NCBI GenBank assembly: GCA_040401595.1
Contig: JBBAOE010000046.1
Location: forward strand, 1 to 13,499
Reading direction: 5' to 3'
Source of the DNA: RFPW01 sp040401595
GTDB taxonomy: Bacteria > Pseudomonadota > Gammaproteobacteria > Burkholderiales > Burkholderiaceae_E
Length of the DNA: 13,499 bases
Shown here: positions 1 to 9,153 of the stretch, in pieces
How positions within the stretch are numbered: position 1 is the stretch's first letter
How the letters are laid out: every line of letters begins with the position of its first letter
Notes under the pieces: model-generated
Databases searched by the model: none
Told to the model about the DNA's origin: nothing
Seen by the model: the letters and a program-made list of their open reading frames with translations, nothing else
Translations under genes and position numbers: made by a program

Positions 1-1174
1 GCCTCTCAAACAGGTCGCCTCGCCGGTAGGCCGACTCGACGCCCGAGGAAATCGCATGCGCGAGCGCCATCTCGGATAGTTCATTGGCGTACGAGGTCTT
101 CTCCGCCGCCCAGTCCTTAAAGGTCGAGCGCCAGCCGTGCACGGTTGCGGTGAGCTTCAAGCGCCGGTGGCACGCGGTGAGCGTCATATCGGAGAGTGGG
201 CGCGCGAGGTGCACCTTCTGCGGCGAACTAAAGACGAGATCCGTGTTGTCGAACCGGGGCGTCATCCGAAGCAACTCGATCGCGGCGCCGGACAACGGGA
301 TCCGGTGGTCGCGTTTCATCTTCATGCGCTGCGCCGGAATCGTCCAGAGCCCGCGCTCGAGGTCGATCTCTGTCCAGAGGGCCCCTCGGGACTCGCCCGA
401 GCGGCAGGCGGTAAGGATGGTGAATTCAAGACATCGAGCCCCAATGCTGTCCATGGCCCGAATACTCCGGAACACCGCGTGTGCAGCCTCGAGATCGACT
501 GCTTCGTGGTGTTTTACCGGCGAGACTTTTTTGGGGTTCGGTAGAAGCGCTTCGAGGTTGTCGCGCCAGGCGGCGGGGTTCTCGCCTGATCGGAATTTGA
601 GTGCTTTTGCGTATCGGAGAATGAGTTCGATCCGACCACGCAATCGACTCGCGGTTTCAGTCTTCACATCCCAGATCGGGGAAAGAATCTTGAGCATGTG
701 CTCGACTGTAATCACATTGACCGCGAGTCCGCCAATCACCGGGGCTGCATAGCGATCGAGCATATTTTGCCAACTCACCTCGTGCTTGCTGTTTGCCCAG
801 GATGAGCGGTGGGCAAGGATGTATTGACGCGAGCAGTCATTGAAGGTTGGAGGCGTCGCCTCCCGGGCCTGCGGGTAGGCGGTTTTTTCAAGCTCGGCCT
901 GCGCGGCCTTTTTTTGCTGCGCAGGATCAATACCGAGGCGGATCTTGTTTTGGATCTCGATCGCAGCGTCACGCGCCGCCTTGAGGCTAATTGCTGGGTA
1001 GGGGCCCAGTCCAATTTTCTTTCGTACGCCTAACGCTGTGTAGCGAAACAACCAGGACCTCGAGGTAGGTGTCACCTGCAGGACCAGCCCCGCCACGCCA
1101 CCGACCGTATGCAGGCCAGTGGTTTTCAACTGCTCGAGTTCCTTAACCGAGATTGGCTGAAGTGCTTTTGGCAT
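1..1174 (-). CDS. Tyrosine-type site-specific integrase, P4/DUF4102 family (C-terminus cut by window edge)
   Basis: This is a phage/island integrase that would catalyse recombination between an att site on a mobile element and a chromosomal tRNA gene. The reverse complement is open for 391 codons without a stop and runs off the left edge. Residues about 1-90 resemble the arm-binding DUF4102 domain, with WLFRYTALG and KKIGLGPYPAISLKAAR. Residues about 110-215 are the core-binding SAM-like domain, and the catalytic domain follows. The catalytic set is visible: R258 (ACRSGE), lysines 285/287, H346 and R349 (HGWRSTFKDWA), H373 (LAHAI) and Y383 (VESAYRRGDLFER). Only a short tail is missing. ATG 1174 is the only start codon after the in-frame upstream TAG, but its ribosome-binding site is weak. 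The gene starts about 245 bp from tRNA-Glu and points away from it, as expected for an island integrated at that tRNA. Family assignment is secure; the specific element is unknown. Confidence 0.93.
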   Translation of the reverse strand, partial: MPKALQPISVKELEQLKTTGLHTVGGVAGLVLQVTPTSRSWLFRYTALGVRKKIGLGPYPAISLKAARDAAIEIQNKIRLGIDPAQQKKAAQAELEKTAYPQAREATPPTFNDCSRQYILAHRSSWANSKHEVSWQNMLDRYAAPVIGGLAVNVITVEHMLKILSPIWDVKTETASRLRGRIELILRYAKALKFRSGENPAAWRDNLEALLPNPKKVSPVKHHEAVDLEAAHAVFRSIRAMDSIGARCLEFTILTACRSGESRGALWTEIDLERGLWTIPAQRMKMKRDHRIPLSGAAIELLRMTPRFDNTDLVFSSPQKVHLARPLSDMTLTACHRRLKLTATVHGWRSTFKDWAAEKTSYANELSEMALAHAISSGVESAYRRGDLFER

Positions 1175-1263
1175 TTGGGACCCCGCTGAGGTTGGACTGA
1201 GGGTGGCAGGAGGTTGGGTTTGACCTGCCGAGTTCTAATCCTATGGCGGGAGTCTTCGTCCGT

Positions 1264-1284
1264 CTAGGTACCATCCTAGGTACC
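1264..1284. repeat. Direct repeat CTAGGTACC x2 upstream of the integrase
   Basis: Two exact 9-bp copies of CTAGGTACC lie at 1264-1272 and 1276-1284, a 12-bp start-to-start spacing. Each contains the palindrome GGTACC. They lie about 90 bp upstream of the integrase start, where arm-type integrase sites or an operator of the integrase gene would be expected. Function is not shown by the sequence. Confidence 0.5.
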
Positions 1285-1380
1285 AATAAACTTTTGCTAG
1301 GGCGAGACTGCCTGAGACGACCTGAAATGAGTTTCTGAAAAAATTCCTTTATTTTCAGTGGTTTAATTTTTTTAAGGGCG

Positions 1381-1409
1381 AAAAAAAAGACCGGCTGAGG
1401 CGGTCTTTT
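1381..1409 (-). terminator. Rho-independent terminator downstream of tRNA-Glu
   Basis: Read on the minus strand, the 9-bp stem AAAAGACCG/CGGTCTTTT (plus positions 1385-1393 and 1401-1409) encloses a 7-nt loop. It is followed by a run of eight U from plus A1381-A1388. It begins about 10 nt after the encoded CCA end of tRNA-Glu, so it should end the tRNA-Ala/tRNA-Glu transcript. The AT-rich stem flanks may let it act in both directions. Confidence 0.8.
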
Positions 1410-1418
1410 ATCACTGAA

Positions 1419-1494
1419 TGGCGTCCCGTAGGGGATTCGAACCCCTGTACCGACCGTGAAAGGGTCGTGTCCTAGGCCTCTAGACGAACGGGAC
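1419..1494 (-). tRNA. tRNA-Glu (anticodon UUC)
   Basis: The 76-nt cloverleaf has a 7-bp acceptor stem GTCCCGT/ACGGGAC, discriminator G and an encoded CCA (plus TGG, 1419-1421). The anticodon stem CGACC/GGTCG carries the loop CTTTCAC, so the anticodon is UUC (plus 1458-1460). The T arm contains GGTTCGAATCC. It lies 75 nt downstream of tRNA-Ala on the same strand and is probably cotranscribed with it. Its 3' end faces the integrase, making it the probable integration site; the gene itself is intact. Confidence 0.97.
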
Positions 1495-1569
1495 GAGGCA
1501 GATCGCAAAACAAATAACGCGGCCGGACCATCGAGCTGCCGTTGACTTTTAAAGAAATCTTTAAAAATC

Positions 1570-1645
<76 letters not shown>

Positions 1646-1672
1646 GTCTGCGGCAGCAGCGAAGAGTGCGAA

Positions 1673-1701
1673 ACTTTACACAAGGTTTGCAATTGGGGCA
1701 A
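1673..1701 (-). promoter_or_regulatory. Putative sigma-70 promoter of the tRNA-Ala/tRNA-Glu unit
   Basis: On the minus strand, TTGCCC (plus 1696-1701) and TAAAGT (plus 1673-1678) are separated by 17 bp. Each matches four of six consensus positions of the -35 and -10 boxes. The tRNA-Ala 5' end lies about 28 nt beyond the -10 box. This is a match by eye only. Confidence 0.4.
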
Positions 1702-1794
1702 CCTATTCGTGGCACCGTGCTCTGCCGCGCCGTGGACAGGTGCGATCGAGGCTCGCCCCATGCTATGTTCAAAGGCTTTTCGGAGGCGCCTTCC

Positions 1795-2679
1795 GTGACC
1801 CTTCATACCGCACACCGGATCGACGGTACCAAGCTCGCCAAGATCATTCGCGCCGAAGTTGCGCAACGCGCAGCGGCGCTGGCCGAATCCGGGCACCGAC
1901 CCGGCCTCGCGGTGCTGCTTGTGGGAAACGTCGCCGCGTCTGCGGTCTATGTGCGCAACAAGGTCAAAGCGTGCGGAGAGGTCGGCATCCGGTCGATCCT
2001 CGAACATCTGCCCGAAGACATCTCTCAGGAAGCGCTGCTGCGACGCATCCACGTCCTCAATCAGGCACCGGATGTGCACGGAATTCTCGTTCAATTGCCG
2101 TTGCCGCCCCAGATCGATTCGCGCACCGTCATCGAGGCCATCGCTGCGGCTAAGGATGTCGACGGGTTTCATGTCGCCAATGCGGGCGCGCTCATGACCG
2201 GGCAAGCCGGCCTTCGGCCTTGCACGCCGTCGGGGGTGATGGCGATGCTCGAGCGTGAAGCAGTCCCACTGCGGGGCGCCGAAGCCGTCGTTGTCGGCGC
2301 CAGCAACATTGTGGGCAAACCCATGGCGCTCATGCTCCAGGCGGCGGGCGCCACCGTAACGATCTGCAACAGCAAAACCCGTGACCTCGCCGCTCAGACG
2401 CGTCGCGCCGACATCCTCGTGGTGGCGGCCGGCAAACCCAAAATAATTCATGGCGACGCCATTAAGCCAGGCGCTGTTGTCATTGACGTCGGTATTCACC
2501 GACAAATCGATGGCACCCTTTGCGGCGATGTGGATTATGAAAGCGCGGTACGGGTTGCCTCGGCGATCACGCCGGTCCCAGGCGGCGTCGGCCCGATGAC
2601 AATTGCCATGCTATTGGTCAACACGATCGAAGCGACTGAACAACTCCTTCAGACCGAAACCCACCATGCTCAACACTGA
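1795..2679 (+). CDS. folD: FolD: methylenetetrahydrofolate dehydrogenase / methenyltetrahydrofolate cyclohydrolase
   Basis: This bifunctional cytosolic enzyme oxidises 5,10-methylene-THF to methenyl-THF with NADP and hydrolyses that to 10-formyl-THF, feeding purine and initiator-tRNA formylation. The 294-residue product matches the usual length of about 285-290. Family landmarks are present: YVRNKVKACGEVGI with Y52 and catalytic K56, VQLPLP with Q100, KDVDGF with D123, PCTPSGVM at 143-150, the dinucleotide-binding VVGASNIVGKP at 166-176, and PVPGGVGPMTIAML at 260-273. The usual Arg of the GRSNIVGKP motif is Ala here (GASNIVGKP). GTG 1795 is chosen because GGAGG (1782-1786) sits 8 nt upstream and the family N-terminus fits. 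An in-frame ATG at 1765 has no such site. It is divergent from tRNA-Ala and followed 79 bp later by the peptidase gene. Confidence 0.96.
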   Translation: MTLHTAHRIDGTKLAKIIRAEVAQRAAALAESGHRPGLAVLLVGNVAASAVYVRNKVKACGEVGIRSILEHLPEDISQEALLRRIHVLNQAPDVHGILVQLPLPPQIDSRTVIEAIAAAKDVDGFHVANAGALMTGQAGLRPCTPSGVMAMLEREAVPLRGAEAVVVGASNIVGKPMALMLQAAGATVTICNSKTRDLAAQTRRADILVVAAGKPKIIHGDAIKPGAVVIDVGIHRQIDGTLCGDVDYESAVRVASAITPVPGGVGPMTIAMLLVNTIEATEQLLQTETHHAQH

Positions 2680-2734
2680 CCCTCAGGCACCCCATGGGGA
2701 AGCCCCACCCGCTGTCGAATCCTCGGTCCTCGAG

Positions 2735-2750
2735 CGTTCGAGTACGAACG
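2735..2750 (+). other. Small hairpin just upstream of the peptidase start
   Basis: CGTTCG (2735-2740) and CGAACG (2745-2750) form a 6-bp stem with loop AGTA, ending 8 nt before ATG 2759. There is no T-run, so it is not a standard terminator. It could influence translation of the peptidase, or mean little. Confidence 0.3.
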
Positions 2751-2758
2751 ATATATCC

Positions 2759-4864
<2,106 letters not shown>

Positions 4865-4917
4865 AGACCGGTAACAACCGATTCAACATCGCCGCGCGCT
4901 TGCGCCAGGGAACTTCC

Positions 4918-6027
4918 ATGCCACAGCACAGTTCCGTCGCCATCCACAGCATCGCTTCGGCGATGCTGACGTTGCTGGTCAGCGCAATACCCCTGGGGGC
5001 CTGGCAAACGGCTAACGCCGAGAGCATCGTAAATGCGCCCAAGAGCGTGCAACGTCCGCCGGTGATCGTCGGTTATCCAGCTATTCCGTTACCCCCGGGG
5101 ACCGTGCTGCAACCAGGCGAACCCGCTCAACCCGGCGTCCCTGCACAGGCTGGCATGCCGGCCCAACCGGGGATTCCCGCCCAAGCGAGGCAACCAGCGC
5201 AGCCCGGCGTGCCTGGTACGCCCGGTACTCCAGGTGCACCCGGCACACCCGGCACACCCATGCAAGCGCCAGGATGGTTGGCCGGGGTTACGCCCGACCT
5301 ACAAGCGTTGGCGCTGCGCTTTCCGGTCGTGCTGTACACCCCCGAGAACTGCGGCGAGCCCTGCGACGAGGCCCGATTTTGGCTTCTTGAGCGCGGCATC
5401 CCATTTCTCGAAGCGCGGGTCGAATCCACCGCAGACCTGACCGCGTTTCGACGACTGGGCTTTGGCGTTGGTTTCCCGGCTCTAGCGGTCGGTAACCGTC
5501 GTTTGAGCGGTTTCCAGGAGCCACATTGGCAGAACGCCCTCAATCAAGCGGGTTTCCCGAAACCCTCTCGGCTCCCCCCAGCGTGGCAGCCACCACCGGC
5601 ATATCCCTTGAGCGTCTGGGCCCGCCCGGATGGCGGGAGCCGAGGAACCGCCCGAATGGACCCCAGATCTGATCCCAGGTTCGACCCGCGGCTGGATCCA
5701 AGGCTGGACCCAAGATTGGCTCCGCGGTTCAATCCCAGCGCCGATCCACGATCTGACTCTCGCTTCGACCCACGCTTCGACCCCCGCTTCGACCCACGCA
5801 TCGACCCACGATTTGATCCACACTTCGACCCCCGTCAAGACAACTATCTGGGTCGCAGGCCTGAATCGCCCCAGTTCCCCCCTGGAACGCCACCGTTCGG
5901 CCCTCCGCCCGCAGCTCCGGATCGGGCATGGTCTGAGACGCTACAGACCTTCTCCGGCAGCCCCTCAGATCCGGGACGCTCCGGGTCGGGTATGCCGACT
6001 AAACCGTCACCCGGTAGCAACCGCTAA
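4918..6027 (+). CDS. Exported glutaredoxin-like protein with PAQPG/collagen-like and DPRF tetrapeptide repeats
   Basis: This 369-residue protein starts with a signal peptide: hydrophobic segment 13-29 and likely cleavage after TANA (A34). Residues 67-114 are Pro/Gly-rich, first PAQPG-type repeats, then collagen-like PGTPG triplets. Residues about 130-215 resemble a glutaredoxin/thioredoxin fold: VVLYTPENCGEPCDEAR, then VGFPALAVG with a probable cis-Pro187. The two cysteines, C145 and C149, form CxxxC rather than the usual CxxC. Residues 247-306 are fifteen tetrapeptides of DPRF type, and the tail is Pro/Gly/Ser-rich. ATG 4918 is chosen over an upstream in-frame TTG (4900) because AGGGA precedes it and it gives a clean signal peptide. 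It follows the peptidase by 53 bp. A role in periplasmic or surface thiol chemistry is inferred; substrate and repeat function are unknown. Confidence 0.82.
   Translation: MPQHSSVAIHSIASAMLTLLVSAIPLGAWQTANAESIVNAPKSVQRPPVIVGYPAIPLPPGTVLQPGEPAQPGVPAQAGMPAQPGIPAQARQPAQPGVPGTPGTPGAPGTPGTPMQAPGWLAGVTPDLQALALRFPVVLYTPENCGEPCDEARFWLLERGIPFLEARVESTADLTAFRRLGFGVGFPALAVGNRRLSGFQEPHWQNALNQAGFPKPSRLPPAWQPPPAYPLSVWARPDGGSRGTARMDPRSDPRFDPRLDPRLDPRLAPRFNPSADPRSDSRFDPRFDPRFDPRIDPRFDPHFDPRQDNYLGRRPESPQFPPGTPPFGPPPAAPDRAWSETLQTFSGSPSDPGRSGSGMPTKPSPGSNR
5116..5259 (+). repeat. Region encoding PAQPG and collagen-like PGxP repeats
   Basis: Codons 67-114 of the glutaredoxin-like gene encode a run of PGVPAQ/PGIPAQ-type units followed by Gly-Thr-Pro or Gly-Ala-Pro triplets. 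The matching DNA is an imperfect, GC-rich tandem repeat of about 9-18 bp. Confidence 0.85.
5656..5835 (+). repeat. 12-bp coding minisatellite (15 tetrapeptide units, DPRF type)
   Basis: Codons 247-306 form fifteen consecutive 12-bp units encoding xDPR with x mostly F, L, S or I. Four units vary more: LAPR, FNPS, SDSR and FDPH. Codon choice varies between units (gac/gat, cgc/cgg/agg), so the array is not a very recent expansion throughout. The cluster at 283-306 is the most uniform. Length variation between strains is likely. Confidence 0.9.
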
Positions 6028-6162
6028 GCACCATCCGGGGAGCAGGCGATCAGGCAAAGACGACTGGACATCCTGACAAACTCGCTAACAGTCGTGAAGA
6101 ATCAATTCTTAAATAATTAAATAAACATTATTTGTTTAGGAATCATCACCAGCCGCACCTAA
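6028..6162. other. AT-rich convergent intergenic region
   Basis: This stretch separates two converging genes. It contains the inverted repeat AAGAAT-CA-ATTCTT (6097-6110) and an AT-only inverted repeat AAATAAT/ATTATTT (6111-6117 and 6127-6133). Neither has the GC-rich stem expected of an intrinsic terminator. The sharp drop in GC against the surroundings is the only strong signal. Confidence 0.35.
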
Positions 6163-6963
6163 TCACCGGCCGTACATGACGTTGATTCGGGCAACGTATT
6201 TGGACACGCCGCCGGTGACGCGACATCCCTGGTGCAGAACCGATCCCGGACCGAAGCCGTGGCGAAAGAACAGCGCTGCGCCCTTCTGCGGAATCACATC
6301 GACCGATGCACCCATTGGGCCGTACAAGCGCGTTGCGCCACCTTGAACGCCGTCCTCCGGCCCGTTCAGATACAGCAACATGGTCAGGCAGGAACGCCAG
6401 CCTCGCCACTCCACCATTTCGCGACGATCGTCCGTCAGCCCATAGCCCGGCCAGTCGCCATCGGTATGACGATTAAAAACATCCTGATCATCGTAACGAT
6501 ACATATTCAGACGATGACTGAATCGAGGCTGCAACCTTGCACCATCGATCTCCTGCGGCAGAAGATGTCCGATCCTCTTAAAAATCGGCACAAGCAGCGC
6601 GTCATCGGCAACCCAGTGAACGGACTTGTTCATCCGCATCCCGGGCGGCGTTGAGATGCCAGGGGCTTCGTCCCGATAGCCAAAGCGTTCACTCGCCTCG
6701 ACGATCGCATCGGCCTCATCAGAGGTGACGACCGGAGTAATTGCAAAGGCGAGCAGACCACCCAGGGCAATCTCCGTTCGCTCGGGTTCGTCTGGAAAAT
6801 CTCCCAGGCACAACCGCGCAGGCGATGATTCGAACGCATGGATCGGGGTCATGGGAACCACCCCACCCATCGGCAGGGAACCCGGCATGGCGGCTACCGT
6901 CCGGTGAGCTGGCCATGATTCCGCTGATGTCTTTCCAACCAAGCCACTCGACTCCATCAGCAT
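6163..6963 (-). CDS. 2-oxoglutarate/Fe(II)-dependent dioxygenase, prolyl 4-hydroxylase-like (P4Hc)
   Basis: The 266-residue protein carries the double-stranded beta-helix ligands of 2OG/Fe(II) oxygenases. These are HTD (H166, D168) in NRHTDGDWPGYG, the distal H244 in GSVLHQGC, and K255 in GGVSKYVARINVMYGR, which probably binds the 2OG carboxylate. Such enzymes couple 2OG decarboxylation to hydroxylation of a protein or small-molecule substrate, and the substrate here cannot be read. Residues 1-60 match nothing I recognise. ATG 6963 is preferred because its A is the last base of the glyoxalase stop (TGATG), implying translational coupling. A GTG at 6966 is also in frame, and a later start at M38 is possible. 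Confidence 0.85.
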   Translation of the reverse strand: MLMESSGLVGKTSAESWPAHRTVAAMPGSLPMGGVVPMTPIHAFESSPARLCLGDFPDEPERTEIALGGLLAFAITPVVTSDEADAIVEASERFGYRDEAPGISTPPGMRMNKSVHWVADDALLVPIFKRIGHLLPQEIDGARLQPRFSHRLNMYRYDDQDVFNRHTDGDWPGYGLTDDRREMVEWRGWRSCLTMLLYLNGPEDGVQGGATRLYGPMGASVDVIPQKGAALFFRHGFGPGSVLHQGCRVTGGVSKYVARINVMYGR

Positions 6964-7382
6964 CACCAGCTGCCGACATTGGGCATGGAGACCCAGGGTT
7001 CTGCCGGGGGCAGTGAACCGCCCCGCTGGAGCAATTCGATCGAGATCTGGTCGGGTGAACGCACAAATGCCATCCGGCCGTCACGCGGTGGCCGCAGGAT
7101 CGTGACGCCATGGGCCTGCAGACGCGCGCATTGGGCATAAATGTCGTCGACTGCATACGCGAGATGACCAAAATTGCGCCCGCCCGCGTAGTTTTCAGGA
7201 TCCCAGTTGTAGGTCAGTTCCACCTGAGCCTGCTGATCGCCGGGCGCGGCCAGGAACGCCAGCGTAAATCGACCCGAGGGCACTTCTTGTACCCGCAGGA
7301 CCTCAAGTCCCAGAGCATCGCGGTAGAAACTTAGCGACTCTTCCAGATTGGTCACGCGGACCATCGTATGTAGATATTTCAT
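6963..7382 (-). CDS. gloA: Glyoxalase I (lactoylglutathione lyase), VOC superfamily
   Basis: Glyoxalase I isomerises the hemithioacetal of methylglyoxal and glutathione to S-lactoylglutathione, detoxifying a glycolytic by-product in the cytosol. The 139-residue product begins MKYLHTMVRVTNLEESLSFY, close to the E. coli GloA start. All four metal ligands are in register with the family: H5, E55 (QVELTYNWD), H73 (FGHLAYAVDD) and E116 (ISIELLQRG). The short length is typical of the Ni/Co-dependent bacterial class. ATG 7382 is chosen over the upstream in-frame start at 7415 because GCGAGG precedes it at good spacing and the family N-terminus fits. The stop overlaps the start of the 2OG oxygenase, so the two form an operon. 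It is divergent from the SDR gene with 78 bp between starts. Confidence 0.93.
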   Translation of the reverse strand: MKYLHTMVRVTNLEESLSFYRDALGLEVLRVQEVPSGRFTLAFLAAPGDQQAQVELTYNWDPENYAGGRNFGHLAYAVDDIYAQCARLQAHGVTILRPPRDGRMAFVRSPDQISIELLQRGGSLPPAEPWVSMPNVGSW

Positions 7383-7460
7383 GAGCAACCTCGCTAGCGG
7401 GGAACGAATCATCAACTGACGCTATTCTCTCAGGATTGTCACTTTCTGCTGGGAATCATC

Positions 7461-8234
7461 ATGACAACACTCGATCTCCATGGCCAAACCGCAATCGTCA
7501 CCGGCGGCTTCAGCGGTCTGGGCCTGCACTTCGCCTCAGTGCTGGCGCAGCAGGGCGCGCGCGTGGCCTTGATGGGGCGGCGCATCGAGCTTGGTCATGA
7601 GATGGCAGCCACCCTGTGCGAGCAAGTCGGACGCCCGGGCAGCCTTCGAGCCTATGCCCTGGATGTGACCGCACCGGATAGCGTCCGGGATGCATTCGCG
7701 CGCTCACAGACGGACCTGGGTGTTGCCACCATTGTCGTGAACAATGCCGGCACCGTCACCCGCAGCCCTAGCGTCGATGTGAGTGACGAAGACTGGATGA
7801 GCGTGGTCGACGTTAATCTGTCGGGCGTTTTCCGGGTTGCGCAAGCAAGCGCCCGCGCCATGATCGAAGCCGGGACCGGCGGTTCGATCATCAATATCGC
7901 GTCTATCCTGGGGCTACGCGTGCGTACACAGGTCCCCGCTTACACCGCTACCAAGGCTGCTGTCGTTCAACTGACCAAGGCCCTGGCGCTCGAATGGGCA
8001 AGCCACGGCATTCGCGTCAATGCAATCGCGCCGGGTTACTTCGAGACCGATCTAAATCGCGAGATGCTGCGCTCGCCCCTGGGCCGAGATCTCGTTGGGC
8101 GCATCCCATCGCAGCGGGTCGGCCAACTGCACGAACTGGATGGTCCGCTGCTTCTGCTTGCCTCAGACGCTTCCTCGTATATGACCGGCACCGTCATCCC
8201 CGTCGATGGTGGCCATCTGGTCAATACGCTCTGA
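7461..8234 (+). CDS. SDR-family NAD(P)-dependent oxidoreductase (FabG-like)
   Basis: This is a classical short-chain dehydrogenase/reductase of 257 residues, the usual length. The cofactor site TGGFSGLG is at 14-21 and NNAG at 94-97. The catalytic tetrad is N119, S148 (IINIAS), Y161 and K165 (YTATK), and the PGYFETDLN loop is at 191-199. The C-terminal VIPVDGG is typical of FabG-like members. R40-R41 at the end of the second strand suggest preference for NADP(H). The substrate is not predictable; many such proteins are annotated 3-oxoacyl-ACP reductase without proof. GGGA lies 8 nt before ATG 7461. xth follows after 33 bp on the same strand, so the two may share a transcript. Confidence 0.93.
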   Translation: MTTLDLHGQTAIVTGGFSGLGLHFASVLAQQGARVALMGRRIELGHEMAATLCEQVGRPGSLRAYALDVTAPDSVRDAFARSQTDLGVATIVVNNAGTVTRSPSVDVSDEDWMSVVDVNLSGVFRVAQASARAMIEAGTGGSIINIASILGLRVRTQVPAYTATKAAVVQLTKALALEWASHGIRVNAIAPGYFETDLNREMLRSPLGRDLVGRIPSQRVGQLHELDGPLLLLASDASSYMTGTVIPVDGGHLVNTL

Positions 8235-8267
8235 ATGATTCGCGAACCCCTTCAGAGCTGAACGACG

Positions 8268-9047
8268 ATGCAAGTCACCACCTGGAACGTCAATTCCCTC
8301 AACGTTCGCCTGCCCCATGTCCTCGATTGGCTGGCAGCGCACCCGGTCGACGTTCTCTGTCTTCAGGAAACCAAACTGACCGACGACCGCTTTCCCGCCC
8401 AGGCCCTCCGGGAAGCCGGTTACGGGGCAGCGTATGCCGGGCAGAAGACCTACAACGGCGTCGCCATCCTCAGCCGGCTCGACACAGTCGGAGAGGCGAC
8501 CGATGTCGTCATCGGCAATCCCCTCTTCCCCGATGAACAGAAACGCCTGATTAGCGCCAGATTCAACGGAATCCGCGTGGTGAACGGCTACTTCCCGAAT
8601 GGCCAGGCGCCCGACAGCGATAAATTCACCTACAAACTAGCTTGGCTCGACGCGCTCGCCCAATGGCTGGACGAAGAGAGAGCCAAGTACTCGGATCTGG
8701 CACTCGTGGGCGATTTCAACATCACCCGCGATGATCTCGATGTCCATGACCCCGAAGCCTGGCGCGGTCAGATCCACTGTACCGATGCCGAGCGCAGCCG
8801 CCTGGCAGCACTCCTTGATGGCGGCTTCGTGGATATTTTTCGCTCCTTTGACCCACCCCCAAAAAGTTATAGTTGGTGGGATTATCGACAAGGTGCCTTC
8901 CGCCGCAATGCCGGCCTACGGATCGATCTGATTCTGCTGACCCAGTCATTGGCCCAGCGCGCACGCAGTTGCAGCATCGATCGCGAAGCGCGCAAGCGCG
9001 AGCAACCCTCCGATCATGCTCCGGTAACGGTTGAGCTTGACGGTTAA
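8268..9047 (+). CDS. xth: Exodeoxyribonuclease III (AP endonuclease, EEP superfamily)
   Basis: This base-excision repair enzyme cleaves DNA 5' of abasic sites and removes 3' blocking groups, with 3'-5' exonuclease activity. The 259-residue product shows the catalytic residues of the ExoIII/APE1 family: N7 (TWNVNS), E34 (CLQETKL), Y108 (NGYFPNG), D149 and N151 (VGDFNI), D220 (LRIDLIL) and H250 (PSDHAPV). Its length and start match the family. It converges with ntrC across an 800-bp repeat-rich region. A strong GC hairpin lies 18 bp after the stop. Confidence 0.96.
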   Translation: MQVTTWNVNSLNVRLPHVLDWLAAHPVDVLCLQETKLTDDRFPAQALREAGYGAAYAGQKTYNGVAILSRLDTVGEATDVVIGNPLFPDEQKRLISARFNGIRVVNGYFPNGQAPDSDKFTYKLAWLDALAQWLDEERAKYSDLALVGDFNITRDDLDVHDPEAWRGQIHCTDAERSRLAALLDGGFVDIFRSFDPPPKSYSWWDYRQGAFRRNAGLRIDLILLTQSLAQRARSCSIDREARKREQPSDHAPVTVELDG

Positions 9048-9064
9048 CGGGACCGGCCAGGGAC

Positions 9065-9092
9065 GCGGGCGCCCTCTGGGCCCCACGCCCGC
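9065..9092 (+). terminator. GC-rich hairpin after xth, possible terminator without U-tract
   Basis: GCGGGCG (9065-9071) and CGCCCGC (9086-9092) form a perfect 7-bp stem with a 14-nt loop, beginning 18 nt after the xth stop. There is no T-run after it, so it may stabilise the mRNA 3' end rather than terminate intrinsically. Confidence 0.4.
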
Positions 9093-9153
9093 TACGGGAG
9101 GATTGCCAACTCTCTTGGCCCCGCACCCCGCGCCTGCAAAACCTCCGACTCGC

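Larger units (their letters stand above)
1175..1418. other. AT-rich intergenic segment between integrase and tRNA-Glu (likely att arm region)
   Basis: No gene is visible. The stretch is clearly richer in A and T than the neighbouring genes, especially 1321-1390. It contains a direct repeat of CTAGGTACC (1264-1272 and 1276-1284), a hairpin CTGAAAA/TTTTCAG (1335-1341 and 1352-1358, 10-nt loop) and a terminator at 1381-1409. Its position between an integrase start and a tRNA 3' end fits an attachment-site arm region. That role is inferred. Confidence 0.45.

Noticed and set aside
84..752. Plus-strand open frame of 222 codons, and an overlapping one at 137-544
   Set aside because: Both are antisense to the integrase, whose reverse-strand translation has all the catalytic motifs. 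The plus-strand products have no family features.
7383..7460. Promoters for the divergent gloA and SDR genes
   Set aside because: The spacer must hold both promoters, but I could not find -35/-10 pairs good enough to report on either strand.
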